Origin: Methylococcales symbiont of Hymedesmia sp. n. MRB-2018
GTDB taxonomy: Bacteria > Pseudomonadota > Gammaproteobacteria > Methylococcales > Methylomonadaceae
Direction of reading: 5' to 3'
NCBI GenBank assembly: GCA_003666385.1
Contig: QPIN01000057.1
Span: forward strand, 1 to 64,000
Length of the DNA: 64,000 bases
Shown piece after piece: positions 50,729 through 61,204 of the stretch (position 1 is the stretch's first letter; every line of letters starts with the position of its first letter). The notes under the pieces are model-generated. The model was not told the origin of the DNA and searched no databases. It saw nothing but the letters and a program-made list of their open reading frames with translations. A program made the position numbers and the translations under genes.

Positions 50729-51199
50729 TCACAAAAATTGTAAGACTTTTAAATCAGTAATAATTTGTTGGCTATGGTTTTTAGGGTCTACTTTTCTATA
50801 AATTTTGGCTATTTTTCCGTTAGGGTCAATTATAAAACTATGTCGCTTACAGAACTTAACAGGTCCTAGTTTAAATAAAGATCCATAAAGTTTACTGATT
50901 TCACCTTGATGATCTGATAATAAAGGAAAAGGAAGTTGAAATTTGCTAATAAAGCGATGATGACTGTCCAGTTTATCGGTGTTAATGCCTAATAGCCGTA
51001 CATTCATTGCTAAAATATCAGCATAATTTTTTTTAAATTGACACGCTTCTACTGTACACCTAGGGGTATCATCTTTTGGATAAAAAAATAAAACCAGCCA
51101 TTGATTGCAGTAACTTTGTAAAATATGTGTTTTTTGTTCGCTATCAGTTAATGAAAAACTAGGTGCCTTGTCGCCAGCTTTTAGAGTATGCATATTCAC
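50729..51199 (-). CDS. bcp: Peroxiredoxin, BCP/PrxQ type
   Basis: KAPSFSLTDSEQKTHIL, LFFYPKDDTPRCTVEACQFKKNY. Confidence 0.9.
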   Translation of the reverse strand: MNMHTLKAGDKAPSFSLTDSEQKTHILQSYCNQWLVLFFYPKDDTPRCTVEACQFKKNYADILAMNVRLLGINTDKLDSHHRFISKFQLPFPLLSDHQGEISKLYGSLFKLGPVKFCKRHSFIIDPNGKIAKIYRKVDPKNHSQQIITDLKVLQFL

Positions 51200-51363
51200 T
51201 TTTTGCTAAGAAGTTATTGCCAAAACATTGGTCTTGTTACAGATAACGACTTTCAGTCGTTTTATGCAAGTTATGGACTTCTACCACCGTGGTTGAGTTT
51301 CTCAAATACAAGGAAAAAGCCACTGTAATTAGTGGCTTGATAGAAAAATTTAACAGTTTATCT

Positions 51364-51397
51364 TATACCACTTTCAAGAATAAAGGGTATTACACCA
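51364..51397. repeat. Partial copy of ATACCATTTTCAAGAATAAATGG repeat family
   Basis: TATACCACTTTCAAGAATAAAGGGTATTACACC. Confidence 0.6.
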
Positions 51398-51398
51398 A

Positions 51399-51899
51399 TC
51401 AAAACGGGATATCATCATCATAATCTTCTTTATAAGTATCAGTAGGTGGTGTATTGACATTGCTTGGTGATGGCTGAGGGGATGAGTCAGGGTTGTTTTG
51501 GTTTCCCTCTGGGCTGGCTTGTGAGTGGGTATTTACCGGAGATTCCTGAGAAAATGATTCAGTTCCTCCGCTGCGGTTTCCTAGCATTTTCATTTCTGTA
51601 GCGACTATTTCGGTGGTGTAACGATCTTGTCCGTCTTGTCCTTGCCATTTTCGGGTTTGCAGGCGGCCCTCAACATATACCTGACGTCCTTTCTTTAAAT
51701 ATTCACCAGCAATTTCTGCTAAACGGTTAAAAAAGACCACGCGATGCCATTCTGTAGCGTCTTTACGCTCTTCTGTTTGGCGATCTTTCCATGTTCGTGT
51801 TGTTGCAATGTTGATATTGGTGACTGCACCTCCAGTGGGTAAATACCGAACCTCTGGGTCAGCGCCTAAATTTCCTATTAAAGTGACTTTGTTAAGCAT
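51399..51899 (-). CDS. ssb: Single-stranded DNA-binding protein
   Basis: [36 protein letters not shown]-terminal DDDIPF. Confidence 0.98.
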   Translation of the reverse strand: MLNKVTLIGNLGADPEVRYLPTGGAVTNINIATTRTWKDRQTEERKDATEWHRVVFFNRLAEIAGEYLKKGRQVYVEGRLQTRKWQGQDGQDRYTTEIVATEMKMLGNRSGGTESFSQESPVNTHSQASPEGNQNNPDSSPQPSPSNVNTPPTDTYKEDYDDDIPF

Positions 51900-51945
51900 T
51901 TTTTGATGTTAAGCTATGTAAAGAGATAAAGTCTAATAATAGGCT

Positions 51946-52120
51946 TTACATTTTAAAATGTCCAACAGTACTATGTAATTGATCAACTAAACTTGATAGT
52001 ACTTTACCTGCGTCAGATGTGTTTCTTGCCCCTGTTGCCGTTTCATTAGATATAGTGCTGATATTATTAATATCCGCTTTATTTCCTCAGCAACAGCCGC
52101 TTGTTCTTCATTTGATTATT
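51946..52120 (-). pseudogene. Methyl-accepting chemotaxis protein C-terminal remnant
   Basis: SNEEQAAVAEEI then frameshift to KADINNISTISNETATGARNTSDAGKVLSSLVDQLHSTVGHFKM*. Confidence 0.65.
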
Positions 52121-52320
52121 CCTGTTTTAAAATGCGTCTGACTAATACTTGATTTAAGTGCATGGTTTTTATCTCAATTATCGTAACTACTCAGCTTACC
52201 CTCTATTTTGTGCTATATCTGGGTTGTGACAGAACAAATTAGCCCTAGCGTTCAGGCACTTGCAGTGGCTTACTAAAACTTAAGCATGTTATACTCCCTC
52301 CTCCCATTTTTTAACTTGGT

Positions 52321-54603
52321 ATGTCTGTGAAAATAAAATTATTTCATTTGTTGGTTTTGACAGTAATGTTGACCTTGCAACCAGCAAAAGCTGAAGATAG
52401 TTTTTTAGTTGAAAACATCCAGGTTAATGGTTTACAGAGAATTTCAGCAGGTACCGTTTATAACTATTTACCGGTTCGAGTAGGTGAAAGGTTTTCCTTA
52501 GATAACGTCAGTGTTGCAATAAGAGCCTTATTTAAAACAGAGTTCTTTAAAGATATCTCATTAGAAAGACAAGGATCTACACTGGTTGTTAATGTTGTAG
52601 AGAGACCTTCAATTTCAAAAATAATTATCGAAGGTAATAAAGATTTAAGTACCGAGGATTTAACTTCAGCATTAAAAAAGATCGGCTTATCAGAAGGTAA
52701 AGTTTTTAATCAGCAAACTTTGGATAAAGTAGAGCAAGAACTTAAACGGCAATATTTTAGTCATGGTAAATACGGTTTAAAAATAGACACAGAGGTATCC
52801 TTATTAACACGTAATCGAGTAGGGATACATATTGATATTTCTGAAGGTCGTATTGCTAAAATCAAGCAGATAAATGTAGTAGGGAACAAGGTTTTTGATA
52901 ATGAAACACTACTTGAGTTATTCCAGTTAAACACCACTAACTGGTTGTCTTTCTATACAAAAGATGATCAATATTCAAAACAAAAGCTGGCGGCAGACCT
53001 TGAGCGTTTGCGATCCTATTATCTGGATCGTGGATATATTAATTTTTCTATTGAATCTACTCAAGTTGCAATAACACCTAATAAACAAGCCATCTATGTC
53101 ACCGTCAATGTGAAAGAAGGGGGAGTGTTTGTACTTGAAAAAGTCAAATTTTCTGGAAACCTTGTGGTTGAACCGGAAGAGATCATCAAGCTGGTTCAAG
53201 TAGGTCCTGGAGAAATATTTTCACGAAAAAATGCTACCCAGACATCGAAAGCTATCTCTAATCGACTGGGTGATGAAGGTTATGCGTTTGCCAATGTAAA
53301 TATGGTGCCTGAAATCAATGAAGATTTAAAAACAGTGGTAATGACGTTTTTTATTGATCCTGGTAAACCGGTTTATGTGCGTCGTATTAATATGAGAGGT
53401 AACACAAAGACTCGTGATGAGGTATTACGACGTGAATTAAGACAAATGGAGTCAAGCTGGTCATCCATCTCAAAAATTGAACGATCTAAAACGCGTCTGG
53501 AACGATTAGGCTACTTTGAAGAAGTGAGTGTGGAAACACCACCAGTTATAGGCGCTTCTGATCAAATTGATGTCAACTATACAGTGGTAGAGAAATCATC
53601 AGGTAATTTATCGGCTGGGGTTGGTTTTTCACAGACGCAAGGTATTATCCTTAATGCCAATGTGTCACAGGATAATGTTTTTGGCTCAGGTAAAAGAGTC
53701 AATTTAGCATTTAATAATAGTGATGCCTTAACCCGTTATAGTTTTGGTTATCATAATCCATATTTTACTCTGGATGGTGTTAGTTTAGGTTTTAATCTGG
53801 GGTATAGTGTCAGAGATGCAGAAGAAGCAAATATTTCTAATTATGCTACCGATGTCATTAATGCGGGCTTTAATTTTGGGATTCCATTGAATGAATTTGA
53901 TCGTTTACGCTTTAATATCGATCTTAAACATACGGATTTGAATACATCAAATTCACCATCAGATGAAATTAAACAGTTTATTCTTGATAATGGCAGTTCC
54001 TATCTTGATTTAATAACTTCTATTGGCTGGACGCATGACACCTTGAATAGAGCCATTTTCCCTAATGAAGGTAGGCAGCAACGCCTCTCAGCACTTGCAA
54101 CTGTTCCAGGTAGTGATTTAGGGTATTTCAAGGTATCATATAAACATCAACAGTATTTCCCAATAGCACAAGGTGTAACTTTTAAGATTTTTAGTGAAGT
54201 TGCTCATGGTGGTGGTTATGGAGATACTGAAGAATTACCCTTTTTTGAAAATTATTTTGCAGGTGGTGTTCAATCTATTCGTGGTTATGCAGATAATACC
54301 GTCGGTTCACAAGATTCAGAGAATGACCCTTCGGGCGGGTCAACAAAAATTATAGCAAAGGCTGAACTATTCTTTCCTGTGCCGTTTGTAGACGATATTA
54401 AATCCATACGCATAGGTTCTTTTATTGACGCAGGTATGGTCAGTGATGAATTTGAAATTAGTAACTTGCGATATTCAGTAGGCTTGTCAGGTGAATGGTT
54501 GTCTCCATTTGGGGCTTTAGCCGTTAGTCTTGCGTTGCCGGTAAATGCAGATGATGATGATGAGGAAGAAATATTTCAGTTCTCATTTGGATCTGGGTTT
54601 TAA
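52321..54603 (+). CDS. bamA: Outer membrane protein assembly factor BamA
   Basis: POTRA repeats, VRRINMRGNTKTRDEVLRRELRQME, SIRGYADNTVG barrel motif, C-terminal F. Confidence 0.97.
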   Translation: MSVKIKLFHLLVLTVMLTLQPAKAEDSFLVENIQVNGLQRISAGTVYNYLPVRVGERFSLDNVSVAIRALFKTEFFKDISLERQGSTLVVNVVERPSISKIIIEGNKDLSTEDLTSALKKIGLSEGKVFNQQTLDKVEQELKRQYFSHGKYGLKIDTEVSLLTRNRVGIHIDISEGRIAKIKQINVVGNKVFDNETLLELFQLNTTNWLSFYTKDDQYSKQKLAADLERLRSYYLDRGYINFSIESTQVAITPNKQAIYVTVNVKEGGVFVLEKVKFSGNLVVEPEEIIKLVQVGPGEIFSRKNATQTSKAISNRLGDEGYAFANVNMVPEINEDLKTVVMTFFIDPGKPVYVRRINMRGNTKTRDEVLRRELRQMESSWSSISKIERSKTRLERLGYFEEVSVETPPVIGASDQIDVNYTVVEKSSGNLSAGVGFSQTQGIILNANVSQDNVFGSGKRVNLAFNNSDALTRYSFGYHNPYFTLDGVSLGFNLGYSVRDAEEANISNYATDVINAGFNFGIPLNEFDRLRFNIDLKHTDLNTSNSPSDEIKQFILDNGSSYLDLITSIGWTHDTLNRAIFPNEGRQQRLSALATVPGSDLGYFKVSYKHQQYFPIAQGVTFKIFSEVAHGGGYGDTEELPFFENYFAGGVQSIRGYADNTVGSQDSENDPSGGSTKIIAKAELFFPVPFVDDIKSIRIGSFIDAGMVSDEFEISNLRYSVGLSGEWLSPFGALAVSLALPVNADDDDEEEIFQFSFGSGF

Positions 54604-54711
54604 TTTTGTATTAATTTATTCTATAATCTGAATGGTTCTTAGGCTTACTAAAGAGCAACAACCCTGAGTAAAGACATTAAGTTGTCTTAAATTTTTGACT
54701 AATTTCTTGAG

Positions 54712-55224
54712 ATGAATTTAACGATGAAAAAAAGAATTTCTTTGTTTTTAACACTTATACTACTAACTAATGTCTGTTATGCGGAGCTAAAAATTGGCTT
54801 TGTTAATGTTGCAAAAGTGTTAGAAAAAGCACCACAAGCAGAAAAAGCAAAAAAACGTTTGGAAGAAGAGTTTTCTCCGCGTGATAAACACTTGCTTTCT
54901 CAAGATAAAGAAATACAAAAATTAGAAGAAAAATTATCGCGTGATACATCTGTAATGGGTGGGTCAGAACGTCGTAAACTTGAAAAAGATATTATCGCTA
55001 AAAAAAGAGATGCAAAAAGATCTCAACAAGAATTTCAAGAAGACTTTAATATGCGCCGAAATGAAGAACTCAGTAAATTGCAACGTCGCATCACGGAAGC
55101 GATTAAAGCCTTGGCGAAAGACGATAAATTTGATCTATTGCTTACAGACGGTGTTATTTATGCCAGCCAGAAAATTGATGTGACAGCACAAGTTCAAGCA
55201 AAATTAGTAGCCTTATCTGAGTAA
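54712..55224 (+). CDS. skp: Periplasmic chaperone Skp/OmpH
   Basis: Signal peptide, LKIGFVNVAKVLEKAPQAEKAKKRLEEEF; follows bamA. Confidence 0.92.
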   Translation: MNLTMKKRISLFLTLILLTNVCYAELKIGFVNVAKVLEKAPQAEKAKKRLEEEFSPRDKHLLSQDKEIQKLEEKLSRDTSVMGGSERRKLEKDIIAKKRDAKRSQQEFQEDFNMRRNEELSKLQRRITEAIKALAKDDKFDLLLTDGVIYASQKIDVTAQVQAKLVALSE

Positions 55225-55246
55225 TCAAGATAAACAAACAATGCAT

Positions 55247-55310
55247 AAAAATAGGCACTATCACACCCTTTATTCTTGAAAATAGAGGGTAAGCTGAGTA
55301 AGTTACAAAG
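55247..55310. repeat. Copy of ATACCATTTTCAAGAATAAATGG-related repeat, complement orientation
   Basis: AAAATAGGCACTATCACACCCTTTATTCTTGAAAATAGAGGGTAAGCTGAGTAAGTTAC; partial match also at 52182-52210. Confidence 0.6.
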
Positions 55311-55385
55311 CTAAATTAATTTCAAAGCTATACTCTCAGATCTATTCTTTTAAATTACCCGAATGATAAAAAGGCGAAATAAAAA

Positions 55386-55826
55386 ATGACAGGTCAATTA
55401 GATATTTTACAAATTCAAAAGATTTTGCCGCATAGATACCCCTTTCTATTAATTGATAAAGTACTCGAATGTGATCCAAAAGTACGTTTGTTTGCGCTAA
55501 AAAATGTCACCTTTAATGAGCCTTTTTTTCAAGGACATTTTCCTGAAAATCCTGTTTTCCCAGGCGTTTTAATGATAGAAGCTATGGCTCAAGCAACGGC
55601 TATTCTGACTGCTCAGTCAGATGATCAATTTGCTAAAGACACCACTTATTTTTTAGCCAGCGTTGATAAGGCACGTTTTAAAAAGCAAGTTAAGCCTGGA
55701 GATCAAATAATCATTGAGGCAATTTTTATTAAAAGCAAACGTCATTTGTGGTCTTTTGAATGCAGCGCAAAGGTTGATGAACGGCTAGTCGCAAATGCAA
55801 ATATCATTTGTGCTGCGGTGGTTTAA
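55386..55826 (+). CDS. fabZ: 3-hydroxyacyl-ACP dehydratase FabZ
   Basis: ILPHRYPFLLIDKV, FFQGHFPENPVFPGVLMIEAMAQ. Confidence 0.97.
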   Translation: MTGQLDILQIQKILPHRYPFLLIDKVLECDPKVRLFALKNVTFNEPFFQGHFPENPVFPGVLMIEAMAQATAILTAQSDDQFAKDTTYFLASVDKARFKKQVKPGDQIIIEAIFIKSKRHLWSFECSAKVDERLVANANIICAAVV

Positions 55827-55827
55827 G

Positions 55828-56598
55828 TTGATAGATTCTAAAGCGATTGTTGATATAAATGCAGAAATTGCCGATGATGTCTCTATTGGTCCTTTCTCAA
55901 TTATCGGGTCAGAAGTACAAATAGATTCAGGCACTGTGATCGGTCCACATGTGATTATAAAAGGACCCACTGCAATGGGAAAAGATAATCGTATTTATCA
56001 GTTTACTTCCATAGGTGAAGACCCTCAAGATAAAAAATATGCTGATGAAATAACCCGCCTGGAAATAGGTGATAGAAATGTTATTCGTGAATTTACTACC
56101 ATGCATAGAGGCACGGTACAGGATCACGGTTTAACATTAATAGGCAGTGATAATTTATTTATGGCTTATACTCATGTAGCTCATGACTGTATTATTGGTG
56201 ACCATGTCACTATGGCTAATGGTGCTTCTATTGCAGGGCATGTACATATGGGTGATCATGCTATTTTAGGTGGTTTTACTCTAGTTCACCAGTTTGCTCA
56301 AATTGGTAGTTACAGCTTTTCTGCCATGGGCAGTGCCATTACTCAAGATATTCCGCCTTTTGTTATGGTGGGTGGAAGACCTACCAGACCTCATGGTATT
56401 AATTCTGTGGGTATGGAGCGCAATGGTATTTCACCTGAAGCTGTAAGACAAATTAGAAAAGCCTACAAAATCTTGTATAAGAATAATATGCGTCTTGAAG
56501 ATGCCATTGAAGAAATGGAAGATCTTGCAGGCGAGAGTAAAGAATTATCAGATATGGTCAGCTTTTTACGCAACGTGACTCGAGGTATTCAACGATAA
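55828..56598 (+). CDS. lpxA: UDP-N-acetylglucosamine acyltransferase
   Basis: TTG start; hexapeptide repeats IDSKAIVDINAEIADDVSIGPFSIIG..., THVAHDCIIGDHVTMANG. Confidence 0.96.
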   Translation: MIDSKAIVDINAEIADDVSIGPFSIIGSEVQIDSGTVIGPHVIIKGPTAMGKDNRIYQFTSIGEDPQDKKYADEITRLEIGDRNVIREFTTMHRGTVQDHGLTLIGSDNLFMAYTHVAHDCIIGDHVTMANGASIAGHVHMGDHAILGGFTLVHQFAQIGSYSFSAMGSAITQDIPPFVMVGGRPTRPHGINSVGMERNGISPEAVRQIRKAYKILYKNNMRLEDAIEEMEDLAGESKELSDMVSFLRNVTRGIQR

Positions 56599-57185
56599 GC
56601 ACACAAACATGCGTTATTGCCGGCATTGATGAAGTAGGCAGAGGCTGTATTGTCGGTTCAGTGATTGCAGCAGCGGTGGTATTAAATGCGGATCAAGCCA
56701 TCACAGGCTTAACAGATTCAAAAAAACTGACCGCAAAAAAACGTCAAAACTATGCTGTTGAAATCAAGGAAAAGTCTAGAGCATGGGCAATTGGACGTGC
56801 AGAACCTAGTGAAATAGATCAACTAAATATACTACAGGCGACCCTGCTGGCAATGCGTCGAGCTTATTCCCAGCTGTCTGTGAAAACTGACTGGGTACAG
56901 GTGGATGGTACTTTTTATCCTGATATTCCCTGTCCTGGAGAAACCATTGTACAAGGAGATTCAAAAATTGCTAAAATCTCAGCCGCTTCCATTTTAGCTA
57001 AAGTAGCCAGAGACGAGGAAATGAGTACAATGGATTTGCTTTATCCAAGCTATGAATTTTCTAAACATAAAGGCTATCCGACAAAATTGCATTTAGAAAG
57101 ACTAAAATTGCTGGGGGCGACAGAGCAACACAGAAAATCTTTTTCTCCTGTAGCAAAACAATTGATTTTACAGTCCTCTATATAA
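56595..57185 (+). CDS. rnhB: Ribonuclease HII (likely non-canonical ATA start)
   Basis: Frame extends upstream of the tracked GTG start to include the conserved IAGIDEVGRGCIVGSVIAAAVVLN; no ATG/GTG/TTG in the open frame upstream of 56661. Confidence 0.88.
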   Translation: MSTQTCVIAGIDEVGRGCIVGSVIAAAVVLNADQAITGLTDSKKLTAKKRQNYAVEIKEKSRAWAIGRAEPSEIDQLNILQATLLAMRRAYSQLSVKTDWVQVDGTFYPDIPCPGETIVQGDSKIAKISAASILAKVARDEEMSTMDLLYPSYEFSKHKGYPTKLHLERLKLLGATEQHRKSFSPVAKQLILQSSI

Positions 57186-57203
57186 AATCATCTCTTTCTA
57201 TAT

Positions 57204-57364
57204 AAGCACCCAAGCATAATTAATGTGACATTTTTACTGGTCTTTTTTGCCATATTCTGCCTTGCATAAATTATTGCCTGGCTTGCTATGGGCCAATTTA
57301 TCCGCCTTCAATATGAAAAAAATCCCGAGTAAAAATTAGTTAAATTAATTATACCTAGATCCTT
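57204..57364. mobile_element. MITE-like element, copy 2 (inverted relative to 20942-21103)
   Basis: AAGCACCCAAGCATAATTAATGTGACATTTTTACTGG...AAAATTAGTTAAATTAATTATACCTAGATCCTTA; aligns along its length with complement of copy 1. Confidence 0.85.
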
Positions 57365-57378
57365 AGTCAATTATTTTC

Positions 57379-60300
57379 ATGCAAGCAGAATTTATTCATT
57401 TACGCGTTCACTCTGAATTTTCTTTAGTTGATGGTATTGTAAAAATCAAACCTTTGATTAAATATGCCGCTGATTTTAATATGCCAGCCATTGCTTTAAC
57501 CGAGCAATCTAATCTATTTTCATTAGTTAAATTCTATCGAGCAACTCAGGCACAAGGCATTAAAGCTATTGTCGGTGCCGATGTTGCTATCTTTAACTCT
57601 GATGAACCAGATCGCCCTTTTTGTCTCACTCTAATTGCACGAAATCAGACGGGATATACCACCCTTACTGAACTTATCTCACAAGCCTATCAACAAGGTC
57701 AGCATCTTGGTGTTCCCATGCTAAAGAAACAATGGCTAGTAGATAATAATCAAGGCTTGATTGCCTTATCAGGTGCAATAGAAGGGGATATTGGTCTGGC
57801 ATTACTAGCAGAAAATCTTGACCGGGCAAAGCAATGCGCTCAAAGCTGGATGGATATATTCGGTCAACACTTTTTTTTGGAAATACAAAGAATTGGTAAA
57901 GCGGGTGAAGAAAATTATATTACTGCCGTTGTTGATCTGGCTTCTCAGTTAGAACTACCTGTTGTTGCCACTAACAATGTCAGATTTATAAAAACCAGCG
58001 ATTTTGACTCCCATGAAGTGCGTGTTTGTATTAACCAAGGCTATGTATTAGAAGATGATCGTCGTCCCAAAAATTATACACAACAGCAATATTTACGCAG
58101 CCAAGAAGAAATGATTGCTTTGTTTTCGGATATTCCTGAAGCGATACAAAATACCGTAGCAATTGCCAAACTGTGCAATGTAGAACTCACCTTAGGTGAA
58201 AATTATTTACCCGACTTTCCAGTACCAGTAGGAATGACGCTGGATGAGTTTTTTATTGATACCTCCAAAAAAGGTTTGCAAGAGCGGTTACAACAATATC
58301 CTGCAACAGGTAGTGGCAGCGATGAAGAAAATCTAAAAATATATGCTGATCGATTGGATTTTGAACTCAATGTCATCACCCAAATGGGTTTCCCTGGTTA
58401 TTTTATGATTGTTGCTGACTTTATTCAATGGGCTAAAGATAATTTGATTCCGGTAGGTCCAGGGCGTGGATCAGGTGCAGGTTCTCTGGTGGCGTATGCT
58501 TTAAAAATTACTGACCTTGATCCGCTAGAATTCGATTTGTTATTTGAGCGGTTTCTCAATCCAGAACGGGTATCTATGCCCGATTTTGATATTGATTTCT
58601 GTATGGACAGGCGTGATGAAGTGATAGATTATGTGGCCAGACATTATGGTCGAGACCGCGTTTCTCAAATCATTACTTATGGATCAATGGCGGCAAAAGC
58701 GGTTATTCGTGATGTCGGGCGTGTTTCTTCATTCTCCTATGGTTTTGTCGATGGCCTAGCAAAACTGGTGCCTTTTGATATTGGCATGACTTTAACTAAA
58801 GCATTAGAAGAAAGTGCTGAATTAAAGCAACGTTACGATACAGAAGAAGAAGTGTCATCTCTGCTGGATATGGCACTTTCCCTGGAAGGGATATCCAGAA
58901 ATGCAGGTAAACATGCTGGTGGTGTGGTGATTTCACCAACTAAACTAACCGATTTTTCAGCACTGTATTGTGATGAGGAAGGTGAAAACCTAGTAACTCA
59001 GTTTGATAAAGATGATATAGAAGCGGTAGGTTTAGTTAAATTTGATTTTTTGGGTTTAAGAACGCTGACGATTATTGACTGGACCATTACCACGATCAAC
59101 AGCAAAAAGCTGGTATTAAATGAACCTCTAGTCGATATTACTCAAATACCTAGAGATGATAAAGCGACTTATCAGATTTTTGAGAGATGCCAGACAACGG
59201 CTGTTTTTCAACTTGAATCACGGGGCATGAAAGAATTAATTCGCAAGCTAAAACCTGATTGTTTCGATGATATTATTGCCCTAGTTGCTTTGTTTAGGCC
59301 AGGGCCACTGGAGTCAGGCATGGTTGATGATTATATCAATGTAAAACATGGTGCTAAAGCCGAATATGCCCACCCTCTATTGGAACCCATTTTAAACCCG
59401 ACCAATGGTGTTATTTTATATCAAGAACAGGTCATGCAGATAGCTCAAGAACTGGCAGGATATACTTTAGGTGGTGCTGATATGTTACGCCGAGCCATGG
59501 GCAAAAAAAAGCCGGAAGAAATGGCTAAGCAACGTACTATTTTCACCGAAGGTGCGATCAATAATAAAATCGAAGAATCAATAGCCACTTATGTATTCGA
59601 TTTAATGGAAAAGTTTGCAGGTTATGGTTTTAATAAATCGCATTCAGCGGCTTATGCTCTAGTCGCTTATCAAACGGCATGGTTGAAACGACATTACCCA
59701 GCTGCATTTATGGCCGCTGTTATGTCTTCAGATATGGATAACACTGATAAAGTAGTTATCCTTAGAGATGAATGTAAGGTCATGGCACTTACCCTGTATT
59801 CACCTGACATCAATAACTCCTATTGTAAATTTACCGTAAATGATGAGGATGAAATTATTTATGGTTTGGGCGCTATTAAAGGCGTAGGCGAAGCGGCTAT
59901 CGAAGACCTACTGAAAGAAAGAGAAGCCAATGGAGTATTTATCGGCTTGTATGATTTATGTCGCCGTGTCGAATTACGCAAAGTCAATAAACGGGTATTA
60001 GAAGCTTTAATAAAAGCAGGTGCTTTTGACCGTATTAATGCCAATAGAGCCGCACATCTAGCCGAGTTACCTACCGCGATGAGAGTGGCAGAGCAACACG
60101 GTAAAATGAGTCAAACAGGACAAAATGATCTGTTTGGTCTGGCTGTTCAAATTGATGCAAATGATAATACTGAAGCCTATACAACATCTGTTGAACCTTG
60201 GACAGAAAAGCTACGCTTGGAAGAAGAAAGAATCACATTAGGCATGTATCTAACAGGTCACCCTCTTGATCAATATCAAACTGAAATAAGGCATATCAGC

Positions 60301-60870
60301 CATGCCAATATTGCTTCATTAATTGCTGACGCTAAGAGATCCAAGGCAAAAATAGAAGCTAGAGTTGCAGGACTGGTTGTAGAAATGCGAATCAGGCAAA
60401 GCAAAAAAGGGACTATGATGGGCTTTGCCACCATCGACGATAAAACAGCTAAGATAGAAGTGGCTGCTTTTAGCAAAACCTATGAACAATATCGGCAGTT
60501 ATTAGTTAAAGATGCTTTGCTAGTGGTGGAAGGTGTATTAGCCATTGATGACTTTTCTGGGGGGTTAAGGCTCACAGCAGAGAGAATGTATACTTTTGAA
60601 CAAGCGCGTGAATATTTTGCACGGTGTATTGCTATTGACTGGAAAAAAACACAGACAGAAGGTGATTCAAATAAATTTATCAAACAATTGAAAGAAATAT
60701 TAACACCGTATAAAGGGGGTAATTGTCCAGTACAAATTTGCTATGACAATGATAAAGCAAAAACCTCTTTACAATTAGGTGATGAATGGCGAATTCATCC
60801 TACTGATGATTTAATCGACATATTGAAGAAATGCTTTTCAAATAGCTCTATAGACATCATTTATAGATAA
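57379..60870 (+). CDS. dnaE: DNA polymerase III alpha subunit
   Basis: FIHLRVHSEFSLVDGIVKI PHP; VGPGRGSGAGSLVAYALKITDLDPLEFDLLFERFLNPERVSMPDFDIDFC. Confidence 0.98.
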   Translation: MQAEFIHLRVHSEFSLVDGIVKIKPLIKYAADFNMPAIALTEQSNLFSLVKFYRATQAQGIKAIVGADVAIFNSDEPDRPFCLTLIARNQTGYTTLTELISQAYQQGQHLGVPMLKKQWLVDNNQGLIALSGAIEGDIGLALLAENLDRAKQCAQSWMDIFGQHFFLEIQRIGKAGEENYITAVVDLASQLELPVVATNNVRFIKTSDFDSHEVRVCINQGYVLEDDRRPKNYTQQQYLRSQEEMIALFSDIPEAIQNTVAIAKLCNVELTLGENYLPDFPVPVGMTLDEFFIDTSKKGLQERLQQYPATGSGSDEENLKIYADRLDFELNVITQMGFPGYFMIVADFIQWAKDNLIPVGPGRGSGAGSLVAYALKITDLDPLEFDLLFERFLNPERVSMPDFDIDFCMDRRDEVIDYVARHYGRDRVSQIITYGSMAAKAVIRDVGRVSSFSYGFVDGLAKLVPFDIGMTLTKALEESAELKQRYDTEEEVSSLLDMALSLEGISRNAGKHAGGVVISPTKLTDFSALYCDEEGENLVTQFDKDDIEAVGLVKFDFLGLRTLTIIDWTITTINSKKLVLNEPLVDITQIPRDDKATYQIFERCQTTAVFQLESRGMKELIRKLKPDCFDDIIALVALFRPGPLESGMVDDYINVKHGAKAEYAHPLLEPILNPTNGVILYQEQVMQIAQELAGYTLGGADMLRRAMGKKKPEEMAKQRTIFTEGAINNKIEESIATYVFDLMEKFAGYGFNKSHSAAYALVAYQTAWLKRHYPAAFMAAVMSSDMDNTDKVVILRDECKVMALTLYSPDINNSYCKFTVNDEDEIIYGLGAIKGVGEAAIEDLLKEREANGVFIGLYDLCRRVELRKVNKRVLEALIKAGAFDRINANRAAHLAELPTAMRVAEQHGKMSQTGQNDLFGLAVQIDANDNTEAYTTSVEPWTEKLRLEEERITLGMYLTGHPLDQYQTEIRHISHANIASLIADAKRSKAKIEARVAGLVVEMRIRQSKKGTMMGFATIDDKTAKIEVAAFSKTYEQYRQLLVKDALLVVEGVLAIDDFSGGLRLTAERMYTFEQAREYFARCIAIDWKKTQTEGDSNKFIKQLKEILTPYKGGNCPVQICYDNDKAKTSLQLGDEWRIHPTDDLIDILKKCFSNSSIDIIYR

Positions 60871-61108
60871 GCAATTAGTTCTCATCCATAAACTATAAGT
60901 CGTTGAAAAACATATAAAAACCTATATTTTATTTGGTAACTTAATTCACACTGAACCCTTTATTGTTTTCTCATTCCTCTGCATTCAGAAAATAAAGCGG
61001 TTGGTTTAATTTTTTGTTACCGATCCAGCAATAAACAACCACTTACTAGCGAAGACTTTAAAGGGCTAGACAGTTATACTTCGCACAAACACTAATTTAA
61101 GCTTTACA

Positions 61109-61137
61109 AGCTATTGATATTTACCCCATCAATAGCT
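61109..61137. repeat. Perfect 10-bp stem hairpin upstream of pilB
   Basis: AGCTATTGAT-ATTTACCCC-ATCAATAGCT. Confidence 0.6.
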
Positions 61138-61204
61138 ATACAAAGTATATTTAGTAGACAAATGATTGATTTCATCTATATTTTCTTTACTGCTAATTAA
61201 AAAC

